From Coprinus comatus (taxonomy: Eukaryota > Basidiomycota > Agaricomycetes > Agaricales > Agaricaceae), in contig JAWPGT010000003.1 in assembly GCA_034638255.1 (NCBI GenBank), positions 1,240,001 through 1,304,000 of the forward strand: a stretch of 64,000 nt of DNA, in the 5' to 3' direction. This document shows, piece after piece, positions 23,473 through 35,329 of this stretch. Numbering within the stretch: the first letter of the stretch is position 1; each line of letters begins with the position of its first letter. Made by a program: the position numbers and the translations under genes. The notes beneath the pieces were generated by a model, which ran no database searches, was not told where the DNA came from, and worked only from the letters and a program-made list of their open reading frames with translations.

Positions 23473-25676
23473 ATGATAACGTTCCACTATTCAGACTTTC
23501 TCGTTCCACTTCTCTGTTTAGTTGTTCATGTGGCTCTTCGCTCTTACTTTCATAGAAGACAACTCCCTCTACCTCCAGGTCCACCAAGATGGCCTTTGAT
23601 AGGAAGTGCTCTGTCTTTTCCTATGAAGTATTCAGGAAGAGCGTTCGCGGACTTGGGCAAACAACTTAGTAAGTGTTTCCTCAGATGGATCTCCTTCTTT
23701 GTGAGAGATGATTAACTATACGTATTAGACTCGAAGATCCTCTACCATGAAGTATTTGGTCGCAAAATGGTCATACTGAATGATCTTCAAATGGCGAGAG
23801 ATTTACTAGAGAAACGTTCAATAAAATACTCAAGCCGGTAATTACCTTTCCTTTCTCATGATCAGACTATAGCTCATTTCAATGTTTCATACGCAGACCT
23901 CAATTAATTATTCTACGAGATATGTATGTAAATGGTCTCAAAATAGATAACTGGAGACACTGAATCCTCGTTTCACAGTATGAATCTTGATTACTTTTTC
24001 GCCATCATACCATATGGAGAGAGATGGCGTTATCATCGAAAACTTTTCCAACAATATTTCTCACCTCATGAAATGGAACTTCCTCAAGAGATCGAGCTTG
24101 AATTTGTTCGAAAACTATTATTACCTCGACTCTATCAAGATCCTGTTCATTTCCGGGAAGCCATTGCGGGGTAAGCATACTTAATTTTTTATGTTATATA
24201 CCTTTCTTCTTATTCTCCTCCGGTTCTGGACCACCATCGGTGACTATATACAGTTGCCTTGGGGAATCTCAACCGTTATGACATATGGGGTGCCTGTTCA
24301 ACGTCACCATGACCCTCTGGTGCAACTAGTCGATGAAGCATTTGCAGCCTTAGCACGTGTGGGACTTCCAGGAGAATTTTTCGTTGAGATCATACCTTGG
24401 CTTAAGTATATTCCAGAATGGGTACCAGGCTCGGGATGGAAAGGGAAGCTACGAGATTGGACAGTTTTAGCAAGACGGGTGTTGGATGAACCTTTCCAAG
24501 TCTCACAAAATGTTTTGGTAAGTTGTATAGTTATGTGTGATGGTTTTATCCCAGGGTTGAAAAAGAACTGTGCAGGCTAGCGGTAATGCCAGGAAATCGT
24601 TTGTGTCAACTTATTTGGAACAGACTGATGATGTGAAGGAAGTTCAACAAATCAAAGAGGTTGCTACTATGGTCTACGGCGGTGAGTCTGAGTTGTTTTT
24701 CTCTTATTCCAAATAAGGTCAAAGTTTAATGTTCCCTCAGCTGCGGCTGAGACTACGACCTCTGCACTTCTGGCATTCATATTTGCAATGTATCGACACC
24801 CTGAAGTCCAACGCAAAGCTCAACAAGAGCTAGATGCTGTTATTGGTGATCGATTACCTGAATTCTCTGATAAACCGTCCCTACCTTATATCACCGCGGT
24901 TCTCAAAGAGGTTCTTAGATGGAACCCAGTGGCTCCCATCGGTGAGAAAAGCAATTTTGATATCAATCATACTCTGAAACCTTATTTAATTCTTTGTTGC
25001 CGAATATAGGTGTTCCTCATTTGACTCACGAAGATGATATCTATAAGGGTTATTATATTCCTGCGGAAAGCACTGTTATTTCGAATATCTTGTGAGTATT
25101 TTTTGTTTGTTTTCTTTTTGGATTTCTTGTTGTTGATTATATGATTGTATGAAATAAGTGCAATACTTCACGATGAAGAAGTATATGAGAACCCAGATAC
25201 TTTTAATCCAGAGAGATTTATCAAGAATGGGAAAGTCATTGTCCCTGGGCCAGACCCCGAAGTAGTGACATTTGGGTTCGGTAGAAGGTGGGTAACCAAC
25301 TCATAACTTGAAATTCGAGAGTACTATATTAACGTAGCCTCTTTCGTATATCTTTTAGAGTATGCCCTGGAGCACATATAGCTCTATCAACGTTATACAT
25401 AGCGGTCGCATCAATTCTCTGCCTGTTCGATATTTCGTTTGAGGTAGATGACAAGGGGAATCCGATCGACCCTCTTGAACTTCCACATGATCTTTACTTC
25501 ACTCCTACTAGTACTGTTTCGTGAGTATTCAATCTTTTCGGAAGGTTTCTTGGGCTAAACACGTGGGTTATTTGTGTAGAGGGCCTTTACCTTTCCGATG
25601 CAAGATTACTCCACGAGCAGAAAGGAAGGTTGAACATACGTTGAAAGAGTATCTAGATGTTAAGGTTATTATGTAA
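23473..25676 (+). pseudogene. Cytochrome P450, tandem copy 2, with 1-base frameshift
   Basis: Exons: 23473-23668, 23729-23837, 23897-23923, 23979-24170, 24254-24517, 24576-24681, 24741-24941, 25010-25091, 25159-25287, 25359-25520, 25580-25676. It is a close paralog of copy 1, with the same intron positions. Exon 5 is 264 bases, against 265 in the other three copies. The missing base falls in GGGG at 24261-24264, where copy 1 reads GGAGG. This shifts the frame at the start of exon 5, and no other AG acceptor or GT donor nearby corrects it. Downstream signatures remain recognisable: I-helix AAAETTT, KEVLR and FGFGRRVCPGAH. Either the copy is newly broken or the assembly lost a base in a G run. 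Confidence 0.82.
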
Positions 25677-26384
25677 ATCAATTATATGTTGTTGTAGCAC
25701 CTAGTAACAGTAGTAGAATCGATTTGGACATTATCTTTCCTATATATATAAAATTAAAACTTGAAAATTGACCTTTTTGGAGGCACCTGCATCAGGTTGG
25801 GTTGTGCCGATAGATTCACCCCAAACATCACATCGATATCACCGTTAATGTGGGTTTAATTACGTACTTGGAATGCCAACGGTGAACAAACGTCTATTAT
25901 AATCTGATTAATTACATCTGGTCCGTTCCCCTTATTGCCGAAGAGAGCCTGATATAGGCCCGCTAATAACTGGATCCAGGATTGAGCCTCCGAGTGTTTT
26001 GCATCACAGCTTATGGTCAAACACGAGTTGACATTAGGACCTGGACGCCAAAAATATCACAACTGGCGAGTCTCATGGAAGGGTATTTTTGTCCACATAC
26101 CAAATTTTAGCAACAAATATGCAGGAAAAGAGCTGGATTTAGTTGAAACACCCCCATTCAGGAATCGCTAGCACTTGGCTCCGTGACCGGTATCAAGTTG
26201 CAATGGAAGTATCAGCGCCTTTTGAGATGGTGGCTGAGTCTGTGCCCTCTTTTAATAATAGAAAGCCAGTAGTTCGGTTCCAGTCATAATTAATTGATAC
26301 TCTGTGGAGCATTTTTGGAACGACTTCATCTATGAAAAGCATAAGAGCGAGTTTGGTCTGGTCGAATTCCAAACCCCCGTTGGC
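25677..26384. other. Intergenic region upstream of P450 copy 3
   Basis: About 700 bases without a supported gene; it presumably holds the copy 2 3' UTR and the copy 3 promoter. Confidence 0.5.
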
Positions 26385-28664
26385 ATGCCTGAAATTCAAG
26401 ATCTACTTGTTGTTCTCTTATGTCTACTCGTTCACATTGGATTTCGTTTCAAACGAAGGGGAAAACTACCTTTACCACCTGGACCCCCTAGGTACCCATT
26501 CATAGGGAGCGCAACAACGTTTCCAATGAAATATCCTGCCAGAGTCTTTGCTCAAATGAGCAAGGAGTCAGGTCAGTGGTCTATTAATTATGTTATTGGA
26601 CGGTTGCCAAATATTCTAGTAATTAAATATTTGAATTAGGCTCAAAGATTATGTATCATGAGCCATTTGGCCGTCCGATTGTCGTCCTTAACAATCTTCA
26701 AATGGCCAGAGATTTGTTGGAAAAACGTTCGATGATATATTCAAGCAGGTAAATGCATTGAACACCATAAACTTAAAACTCGGGAACGTAACTCTGATCT
26801 AAACAGACCTCAAATGGAGATGCTTAGTATTATGTATGTGAGCCTTTCCCTTCGTATCATGAGAATTGAACTCAAATAATACTTAGAATGAAGGCGGACT
26901 ACTTCCTGGCAATAATCCCATACGGTGATAAGTGGCGTCATCGTCGACGGCTATTCCAACAATCTTTCCCCCCTCATAACATGGAAGTACCTAAAGAAGT
27001 AGTGCTTAATGTCACTCGAAAGGCTCTACTTCCCAAATTATACGAAAATCCTCATAAATTCCATGAAACAATTGGTAGGTCAGTAAAATATTCCTCTCAC
27101 TCGCTTCAACGACGTGATATCTCATGCAACGTGTCTTCTTGTAACAGCTGTCTAGGCGCCATTGCTACTTCCATGACTTACGGGGTGCCGGTCCTGCGTG
27201 ATCATGACCCGCTGGTCAAATTTTCAGAGGATGCTTTCTCGAGCGTAGCTCTGTCAATGGTTCCAGGGGCTTTTCTCGTGGAAATACTACCATGGCTTCG
27301 TCATGTTCCTGAATGGTTTCCAGGAGCTTCATTCAAACGAAAGGGCATGAAATGGACAAAAGTTATTAGGAGGTCATTAGAAGAACCGTTCATACAAGCA
27401 CAACATGCCCTTGTAAGTATTTCTATTATTAGTACCGGCCCGTCATGACCCGTTTTTCAACGTTTACAACTTGTTCCAAACTTCCTATAGAACGATGGCA
27501 AAGCCAAACCCTCCTTTATCTCTGCAAACTTAGAACGTCTCAGTAATATAAGGGATAGAGCGAGTGAATTACAGGACGTGAAAGAGGTTGCTGCATCGGT
27601 TTATGGAGGTACGTTACCCGCAATTTTCGAAATTATTAGACAGGGTCCAATAAGTTCCTACAGCTGCATCTGAAACGACAACTGCGGCTCTATTGACATT
27701 TGTTCTCGCAATGCTAAAGCACCCCGAGGTCCAGAAAAAGGCTCAGCAAGAGATTGACTCTGTCATTGGGTCTGAGCGGTTGCCCGAATTTTCTGATAAG
27801 TCCTCCCTACCGTACTTGTCGGCTGCCTTGAAAGAAGTTCTGAGGTGTGCATCCCGATTCTTGTATATCTGTCGCGTTGACTGACTATTTCTCGACTGAA
27901 GATGGAATCCAATCACGCCCATGGGTGAGTCCGACTCTGAGGCTGAAGCGCTGAAGCTTGAAGCTTGAAGTTTGATGGTGGCAGATCGAAATTCTAAAAT
28001 TGGGATTGATACTACTAGGTCTTCCTCACTTCACTCATGAAGAAGATATCTATAATGGTTACTATATTCCTGCAAATAGTACAATCATTGCTAATGTCTA
28101 GTGAGTTCTCATCCTAAATTAGCCTGCAAATATCTCAATTGATCAAATGCTATATAGCGCTATACTCCATGATGACGAACTATTTGCGAATCCCGAAGCG
28201 TTCAATCCCGAGAGATATCTACATGATGGTCAGCTATCATTCCAAATACCAGACCCTGAGGTTGTGGCAACATTCGGCTTTGGTAGAAGGTAGGTTCTTT
28301 AAACTGTTATTGTTCGTGTTTCAGATCTAATCATACGACTGCGTAGAATATGCCCTGGGGCTCATATAGCGTTGTCAGTTATGTATCTGGCTGCCACATC
28401 AATCCTCAGTCTCTTTGATATAGTATATGATGTTGATGAGAACGGTAAAATTATAGACGTTCCAGAGCAATCCTTTGCCTCGACCGGATTAACCTCGTAA
28501 GTACACTTGAATACGTTATACCCCCAAGCTCTTTATCTCATTGGATCTTATTTCGATGTATTCGATACAGCGAGCCGCTACCGTTCAGATGTAAGATTAT
28601 TCCTCGGGCAGGAAAAAATGTTGAGGACATGTTGAAGGAATATAAAGATGAAGTAATCATATGA
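26385..28664 (+). CDS. Cytochrome P450 monooxygenase, tandem copy 3 (intact)
   Basis: Twelve exons: 26385-26571, 26640-26748, 26807-26833, 26887-27078, 27148-27412, 27491-27608, 27664-27844, 27902-27924, 28019-28100, 28158-28289, 28347-28496, 28571-28664, giving 519 residues with all phases consistent. P450s are heme-thiolate monooxygenases, here anchored to the ER by an N-terminal helix (LLVVLLCLLVHIGF). Signatures are PPGP at 31-34, I-helix AASETTT at 300-306, ExxR at Glu357-Arg360, and heme loop FGFGRRICPGA with Cys441. The I-helix has Glu instead of Asp before Thr-Thr, as in the other array members. The family resembles basidiomycete P450s often labelled O-methylsterigmatocystin oxidoreductase-like; the substrate is unknown. 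This is the only array member without a visible lesion. The ATG at 26385 matches the start of copy 4. Confidence 0.92.
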
Positions 28665-29349
28665 AACGGAGAGGTCTCGAATGACTAAATTTGAGTGATC
28701 TATGAGGGTATTCTAATGTATACACCACAATGCCTAACAATCATAACTTGACAAGTATGCGAAATTGTGAAAATATTCTCCAGCTACGAATTGACACTGC
28801 GCATTGTATTGAACTTGTCCCACATGGGACCGGTCTATTAAATCTCAAGATCTTGTGTACATGTGTCAGCTCATCGACGTCGATCATCGATTCATCAGCG
28901 CTTCACTAGTCATTGTGATGCGTTGGCTCCTGATCATGATCAGAGCGCGATAGATCAACTGGTACCCCTGCCCACCCACATATCGGATCCTAAAATATCA
29001 CTTGGAATTCTAGTTCTGTATGTGTGTGGATATTTTTATTCACCTTGCTGAATTTTAATAAAAGACCTGTTATTGCCAAGAAATCTGTATTTGGATATAC
29101 TCAGTACTCAACTTCAACATTCAACATTCAGCATTTAACATGTCAATGTCATTCGAGACAAGGATATGAAGCTGTTGGAGTTGTCCTTGTGTCCGTCCCT
29201 GATAAATAAATAAACGACAGGAGGTCCATGATAGTTAAATTGGATGTTACTGGAGAGTTTTTGGACAGATGTGTTCATCTATATAAAGGAGAAGTTAGTC
29301 TCTTCAAACTCCAAGGCCCACATTACATTGTTACTTGACATTCACTACT
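28665..29349 (+). promoter_or_regulatory. Intergenic region with TATA box for P450 copy 4
   Basis: TATATAAAG at 29280-29288 lies about 62 bases before the copy 4 ATG, the same spacing as in copy 1. No gene is seen in the rest of the 685 bases. Confidence 0.55.
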
Positions 29350-31621
29350 ATGTTTGAAACACTAGATCTACTTGCTATTATCCTATGTCTGCTCCTTCAC
29401 CTAGCATTTCGCTTCAAGAAAAGGGGCCAATTACCTTTACCACCTGGACCTCCAAGGTACCCATTAATAGGGAGCGCGGCATCATTCCCTATGAAATTTC
29501 CTGCCCGAGTTTTTGCCCACATGAGCAAAGCATCAGGTTGGTCCATTCATTGCTATGCAATTACCGAGTCAATAGATATTGAAAATACTGTATGTATAGG
29601 TTCAAAGATTATGTATCACGAGCCATTCGGTCGTCCAATTATTGTGCTTAACGATCTTCAAATGGCGAAAGATTTATTAGACAAGCGGTCAATGATATAT
29701 TCAAGCAGGTATGTACTAACGACTTCACAATAAATGAGCGGCTTGTGATAGTAAATCTCAATCCCAATGCATACAGACCTCCATTAGTGATGCTCACTAA
29801 CATGTATGTAAAACCTCACCATACCATTTTCACGAGAATGAAACTCACAAGTTATAAAATTTAGTATGAAGACGGACTTTTTCCTTGGTGTGATCCCATA
29901 TGGAGACAAGTTTCGCCATCATAGACGACTCTTTCAACAATATTTCTCTCCTCATGATATGGAAGGTCCTGAAGAGGTAGAGTTGAAATTCATTCGAAAA
30001 GCCCTTCTACCCAAATTGTATGAAGATCCTCGCAACTTCCGTGCATCCGTCAGTAGGTCCGTCAAACATTTTCTTCCTCTCTTAGCCCAATGGTTTATGT
30101 GATATGTCTGCTAGCTGCCTAGGGGCTATTGCTACTTCCATGACTTACGGAGTACCCCTTCGACGTGATCATGACCCACTTGTCAAACTAGCAGAGGATT
30201 CTTTCTCCAAAGTTGCGCTGTCAATCGTCCCAGGCGCTTTCCTCGTGGAAGTCCTCCCATGGCTTCAATACGTACCTGAATGGTTTCCCGGAGCCTCATT
30301 CAAGAGAAAGGGATTGAAATGGGCAGAAGTGGTGAAACGATCATTAGAAGAACCTTTTATTGAAGCACAACGTGCCCTTGTAAGTTCGATTCCTGGCATT
30401 GGTAATATACAACCATCATATTTACTGCAAGTACCTACAGAATAATGGTGAAGCCAAGCCATCTTTTATCTCTGCAAACCTGGAAGGAATCAGCAATCTT
30501 AATAGTGGAGAAGATGAAATACAAGATATAAAAGAAGCCGCTACCTCCGTCTATGCAGGTATAACGTCACTGTCCAAACTATTCGTGATTAATTAAGATA
30601 CTCAATCACAACCATATCATACAGCTGCATCCGAAACTACAACTGCGGCTCTATTGACGTTTATTCTAGCAATGCTGAAGCACCCTGATATCCAAAAAAA
30701 GGCTCAACAAGAGATTGACACTGTCATTGGATCTGATCGGTTACCTGAATTCTCTGATAAACCTTCTTTGCCATACCTGTCGGCTGTCCTAAAAGAAGTT
30801 TTGAGGTATGTATTCAATTGTTGTACATTTTGTCTTTCGAGTTTGATTGACAGTTCCATGCATTTAAAAAAAATAGATGGAATCCAATCACGCCCATGGG
30901 TGAGTCCGATATTTTCGCCCATTATAGTTAGGTTTTAAAAGTCTAATTGGACCTGATATTATAGGCCTTCCTCACTTTACCCACGAGGAAGATATATATA
31001 AGGGCTACTATATTCCCGCAAATAGCACAGTCATTGCAAACGCCTAGTAAGCAACTCTTAAAACTTAATCACTCAGGGCCACCGAATATTAAATTGATCA
31101 ATCACCTGTGGTGTAGTGCCATACTCCATGATGATGAAGTATTCATGAACCCGAAGCGTTTAATCCGGAAAGGTATATTAAAGATGGTCAACTGTCATTT
31201 CAAGTGCCAGATCCAGATGTTGTTGCAACATTTGGCTTTGGTAGGAGGTAGGTTATTCATTAAACTGTGGGCATCATTCCAGGTCTAATCATTTAATTAC
31301 TGTCTAGAATATGTCCTGGGGCTCATATAGCTCTGTCAGTCATGTACATTGCTGCCACATCAATCCTTACTCTCTTCGATATATCTTATGATGTGGATGA
31401 GAACGGTCAAATCATTAATGTTCCTGAGGAGCTGTTTGCCTCCGCTGGAGCAACTTCGTGAGTACTTACGCTACTAAAACTGACAATACCTCTCATCATT
31501 TAACCATCCAATTACATGATACAGTGAGCCGTTGCCATTTAAATGTAAGATTACTCCTCGGGCAGGAAAAAATGTTGAAGATATGTTGAAGGAGTATAGA
31601 GATGTTGAATTGATTATTTGA
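29350..31621 (+). pseudogene. Cytochrome P450, tandem copy 4, with 1-base frameshift
   Basis: Exons: 29350-29536, 29600-29708, 29777-29803, 29865-30056, 30115-30379, 30441-30558, 30625-30805, 30877-30899, 30965-31046, 31117-31247, 31308-31457, 31525-31621. Every exon except the tenth and last matches copy 3 in length. The last is three bases longer. Exon 10 is 131 bases, against 132 in copy 3. The lost base lies at about 31149-31152, where this copy reads AACCCGAAGCG and copy 3 reads AATCCCGAAGCG. The shift comes before the heme loop, so the Cys ligand in exon 11 is not read in frame. The I-helix AASETTT and KEVLR upstream are intact. Recent pseudogene or consensus error. Confidence 0.82.
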
Positions 31622-32039
31622 ATGTCACTGTCAATATGTACATTTAAAGTTTGAAACTCGTGTACCTGCATTTAAGTACTTCAGGATTTACGTATGTACA
31701 TATGCGTCAACAACAGTCATCAGTACTTCAATAATCACCGTCATTTTTGTAATTCAATCATTCAACATAGGATCATGCATCACATGCATAAGTTCTGCAC
31801 TTTACTTGCTACCTTCAGGTGATTGATATTCTGTCTCGGGGTTCGCCGTTTAACATGAGTAGTATCATGTCAATCTTATGCATCATACATGTCGAAAGTT
31901 TGATTCATAATACTCCTTACGGTTGTACACAAGCTATACAGTATTCAAGTTGAATCCAAGTCGAAGGTCCTCTGCAGCATCTTAATTCGGTTCCATTGTC
32001 GTCTCCTCGCGTATTGGTTGGTGACCGTCAATCATTTCC
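31622..32039. other. Intergenic region downstream of P450 copy 4
   Basis: About 420 bases without a supported gene. It may contain eroded upstream parts of the P450 remnant that follows, but no motif could be recognised. Confidence 0.4.
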
Positions 32040-32290
32040 CTTTTCGATATCTCGGATGAAACTGATGAGAATGGTAACCTAATCGAAGTACTATTGAACT
32101 TCACTCCTATGGGAGGTGTTTCGTATATCTTGATTATCTCTATATTGAATCATACACCGTAGTTTCTTACCACATTTACAGGGGACATTTACCGTTTAAA
32201 TGCACGATCATACCACGGGCAGGGAAGAATGTCGAGAGTATTCTGAAAGACTTCCAGAGTATTTCTGAGGTCATCTTGTATGCGGGCCGA
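32040..32290 (+). pseudogene. P450 C-terminal remnant (fifth copy)
   Basis: Two pieces match the last exons of the array. 32040-32122 encodes LFDISDETDENGNLIE, matching LFDISFEMDENGNPIE of copy 1. After an intron with a CAG acceptor, 32182 onward encodes HLPFKCTIIPRAGKNVE, matching the array's last exon. Nothing upstream of the penultimate exon is recognisable, and the frame runs on past the usual stop. It is a truncated relic extending the array to at least five duplications. Confidence 0.8.
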
Positions 32291-33372
32291 GAATTCAGAT
32301 CTCAGATCTCAGACACACTCAGGCAAAAGCAGAAAACAATCTTCCAAAAATTGAACCGCGTGAATTGTAGAAATTGCATTCAAGAATGAGTTGTTGGCCG
32401 CTGAGAACGGAATTGGTAGTGTTGAGAGAATGTCCGAAAACAGTTGTTGAGCCCAACAAATCAAGTTCCAATTGGTCATCACATAATCTCACCAAGAGTG
32501 TTTTGAGACAAGTACAGAGACTTATATATGATGTCGTCCATCTTCTAATTGCATATACCCACCCACGGTGCACGTCGGCGGCTGTCTTACAACTGCATGC
32601 GAAGAAACGATAAGAAAGCGAATGATATATGCACAGTGTCGATCTGCCTGCTAATGTGTCAATTCTCCATCCACAATATCCCTCTATCCGCTCTACCATG
32701 CCAAGCCATAATCTCCTGAAGCGAATATTTTAGAGGTTCAACTTGGTCCTGCGCCAGTGGCGACGCTTGGCGTTGTACTATATATCCAGAGCAATTATAA
32801 TCAGGAAATAGCAATCAAAATAATTTGGAGACTACGCACCTGGATCTTAGAGTCTGTTTTGAGGCGGAACCACTGAGGGATAGGCCTAGCGACAATTACC
32901 ACACCAATCAGTCTCTTTCTCCCTCTCCAACTTCTTAATCCAAAACACACCTGTTTTGACGGCTGGCCTTGGCGAGCTTTTGCTTCACACGGAATGACTT
33001 GTTAGAAGGCTATAGAATGCAGGATCATACGTTCAATAACATGATCATATAGTCAAATCTAGAGAAAAGGCCACTCACCATCGAGGTTGTCGTCGGTCGG
33101 CGGGTCGGATAAAGGTATTCCTGGTCGCGAGCTCGTGACGGCACCAAATAAGGTTGGAACTTCAGCGTTCAAAACTATACAGCTCCTTCCTTTTTGGTCA
33201 GTTGGCCATCACGGCTTGCTCCCGGAGAACGGAAAAAGCCGGTCGTCCAGTAAAGGAATTGCCGGGGCTACTCCACGAGATTGATGCGATCAATGATGGA
33301 ATTTGAATTAGGGTCACCTCCACGTTTGGAAAACCACGTATACACTTTGCTTACCTGACCTCCACCAGCACC
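32291..33372. other. Intergenic region between P450 relic and FKBP gene
   Basis: About 1.1 kb with only short frames and no recognisable gene. Confidence 0.5.
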
Positions 33373-34032
33373 ATGCAATTCATCAACTGGTTCTCTTATA
33401 TTCTCGTAGCAGTCGTGCTTCCCGTTCTTGCAAAGGAACCCCCCGCTGAGCTTGTAATTGAAAACGTACACAAGCCTGAAAGCTGCTCGATACTCGCCAA
33501 GACTGGGGATTCTATTAAAGTGCATTATGTATGTATATTCTATATTATTCGCGCGTCGACATATTTGACAATCTTGTGATAGACTGGAACTCTCTTCTCC
33601 GATGGAACCAAATTCGACTCGAGGTAGATTCATAACATAGGGGTTTGATATCCAAGGTACTAACTGTCACTCAGCCACGACCGTAATGCTCCCCTTCCTC
33701 TGACACGTATGTCTCTATATTTATAGTACCAAATGATATGTAACTGAACACAAAACACTCGCTTTTTCTATAGTCGGTGTCGGCCAAGTCATCAAGGGAT
33801 GGGATGAAGGTCTCCAAGGCATGTGCGTTGGTGAAAAGCGCAAGCTCATTATCCCTGCCAGCAAGGCCTATGGTATGTTCACAACTTTTATCTTTTTATG
33901 AATAGAAAGCTCATTTCAATTTTTCACGTAGGTTCTCGTGCTGTTGGTGGAGTCATTCCTGCAAACTCGGCACTCGTATTTGATGTCGAACTCGTTGGTC
34001 TGGAATCTAAGGCTTCTCGTGAAGAGCTTTAA
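33373..34032 (+). CDS. FKBP-type peptidyl-prolyl isomerase, secretory pathway (FKBP2-like)
   Basis: Five exons: 33373-33528, 33583-33623, 33675-33706, 33774-33872, 33932-34032, giving 142 residues. The enzyme catalyses cis-trans isomerisation of prolyl bonds. An N-terminal signal peptide of about 20 residues ([18 protein letters not shown]) points to the ER. The FKBP fold is recognisable through [57 protein letters not shown] and [17 protein letters not shown]. The pair of Cys residues in the FKBP2 subgroup (PESCSI and GMCVG) is present. The protein ends in REEL, a possible KDEL-like retention tail. All phases agree and the length fits FKBP2. The yeast counterpart would be FPR2. Confidence 0.93.
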
Positions 34033-34269
34033 AGACGCCATGTATATGTAAAAGCTGTCTCTGCTCGATACCTATGCATCTTTTCTTCTCATCTACATTG
34101 ACTCTGAGAAAAGGAATCATTTAGAGACAGCATCACATGGACCAAGACGTGACAATTTTCCGAGGAATTCGATTCGATTCTCGCGAGGGTTGAAAAAACG
34201 TACAAGATCTAAGTATAACAATGCCACAGATCAATATATTACTATCAAACAAGTGGATGGCTATTCCCC

Positions 34270-35225
34270 CCACTATGAACCCGAACAACAGATGGGTCGA
34301 AAACATTCCAACTCAGACTCCTTCCCAGTCCAGGTTACAATGCTTACTAGCTCCACGCGGCTCTATGTGAACATGACATTGCTTGATATTGGGGAAGCCT
34401 CCAATTATATCCTTTAACGTATAGGTCTCCACAATTCCAAGTCTTCCGAAACCTTAAAGATCTTGATCCGTTCAATATACTCTCCAATATGACAGACATC
34501 ATTGTCGACTCTCGCTCAGTTCGAACCTCAATCATCCTTCTTCACCTGGAAATCTTTTGTTTAAAAGAGAAGACGCAAATATTTGTCTTCAACTCTTATA
34601 CAACGCATCGATGTTAGCAGGACGAAGTTTTAGCATGTCACTAAGTTGTTCAACTGCGAGCCGTTCGGGTGGTTAAAAACGTGTTACTACATCCCGCGCC
34701 TCCGTGACCCCTCAAAGGTCTTGTTTTTGTGACGTCTAACTGGCACTCAATTTCCTTTCCTTGTTCCCACAACTTCGACCACCACTCGACAACATTGATT
34801 GTCCTTCTATTCGAACTCTTGGATTTGTTATGTTCTCTTATTGCTTTCGCCACACATGTTCGGGCTATAAGTGGTGTAAAGAAAAGGTTTTGTGGTGTTT
34901 GGTGAATGAAGTACTGGTACTCTTTGCCCGCCGGACAGAGTGGTAATGATGAGTCTGGTATCTATTCAAAAAAATTACTGGCGCAGATTTTCTTAAGTAT
35001 GAAGGGTTTGACGAAGATTCAATATTCAATCCAATTTTGTTTTGTTCTGAAGACTCGAGGATCAATCGATCACCCGTCGAACTTCTTCCAAAACCTGAAA
35101 GATCTACTGATTTTTTTTGGTGGAAGACGTCCAGGATTGGATATTGAAAGAACAAACGCCACAACGTCGGAAGTCCGCCGGTGGGGGAAGATTCCCATTT
35201 CAAGGGGTAGAAATGAGATTTAGAA
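34270..35225 (+). pseudogene. Decayed copy of the neighbouring F-box-like gene
   Basis: Fragments in several frames match the gene at 36919-38512. LIQRIDVS near 34597 matches LMQHIDVS; the stretch near 34790-34870 matches the region around STLVFESSDLLYSSVIASA; YEGFDED near 34998 matches MYDGFEGQ; and IQFCFVLKTRGS at 35025-35060 matches IQFCSVLKTRGS. No continuous frame joins them, so this is an old, frameshifted duplicate. Confidence 0.7.
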
Positions 35226-35329
35226 GCTTCGAGACAAAACCCTTTGTACTTAAACATCGCTTATTGGTTACATGGTACATATTACTTAAAGATCAGCAAT
35301 GGGGATAATCATTTCCTCCCATTCCATTG

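Noticed and set aside
20178..32290. P450 array as a secondary-metabolite cluster
   Set aside because: No terpene synthase, PKS, NRPS, transporter or transferase gene lies next to it within the window.
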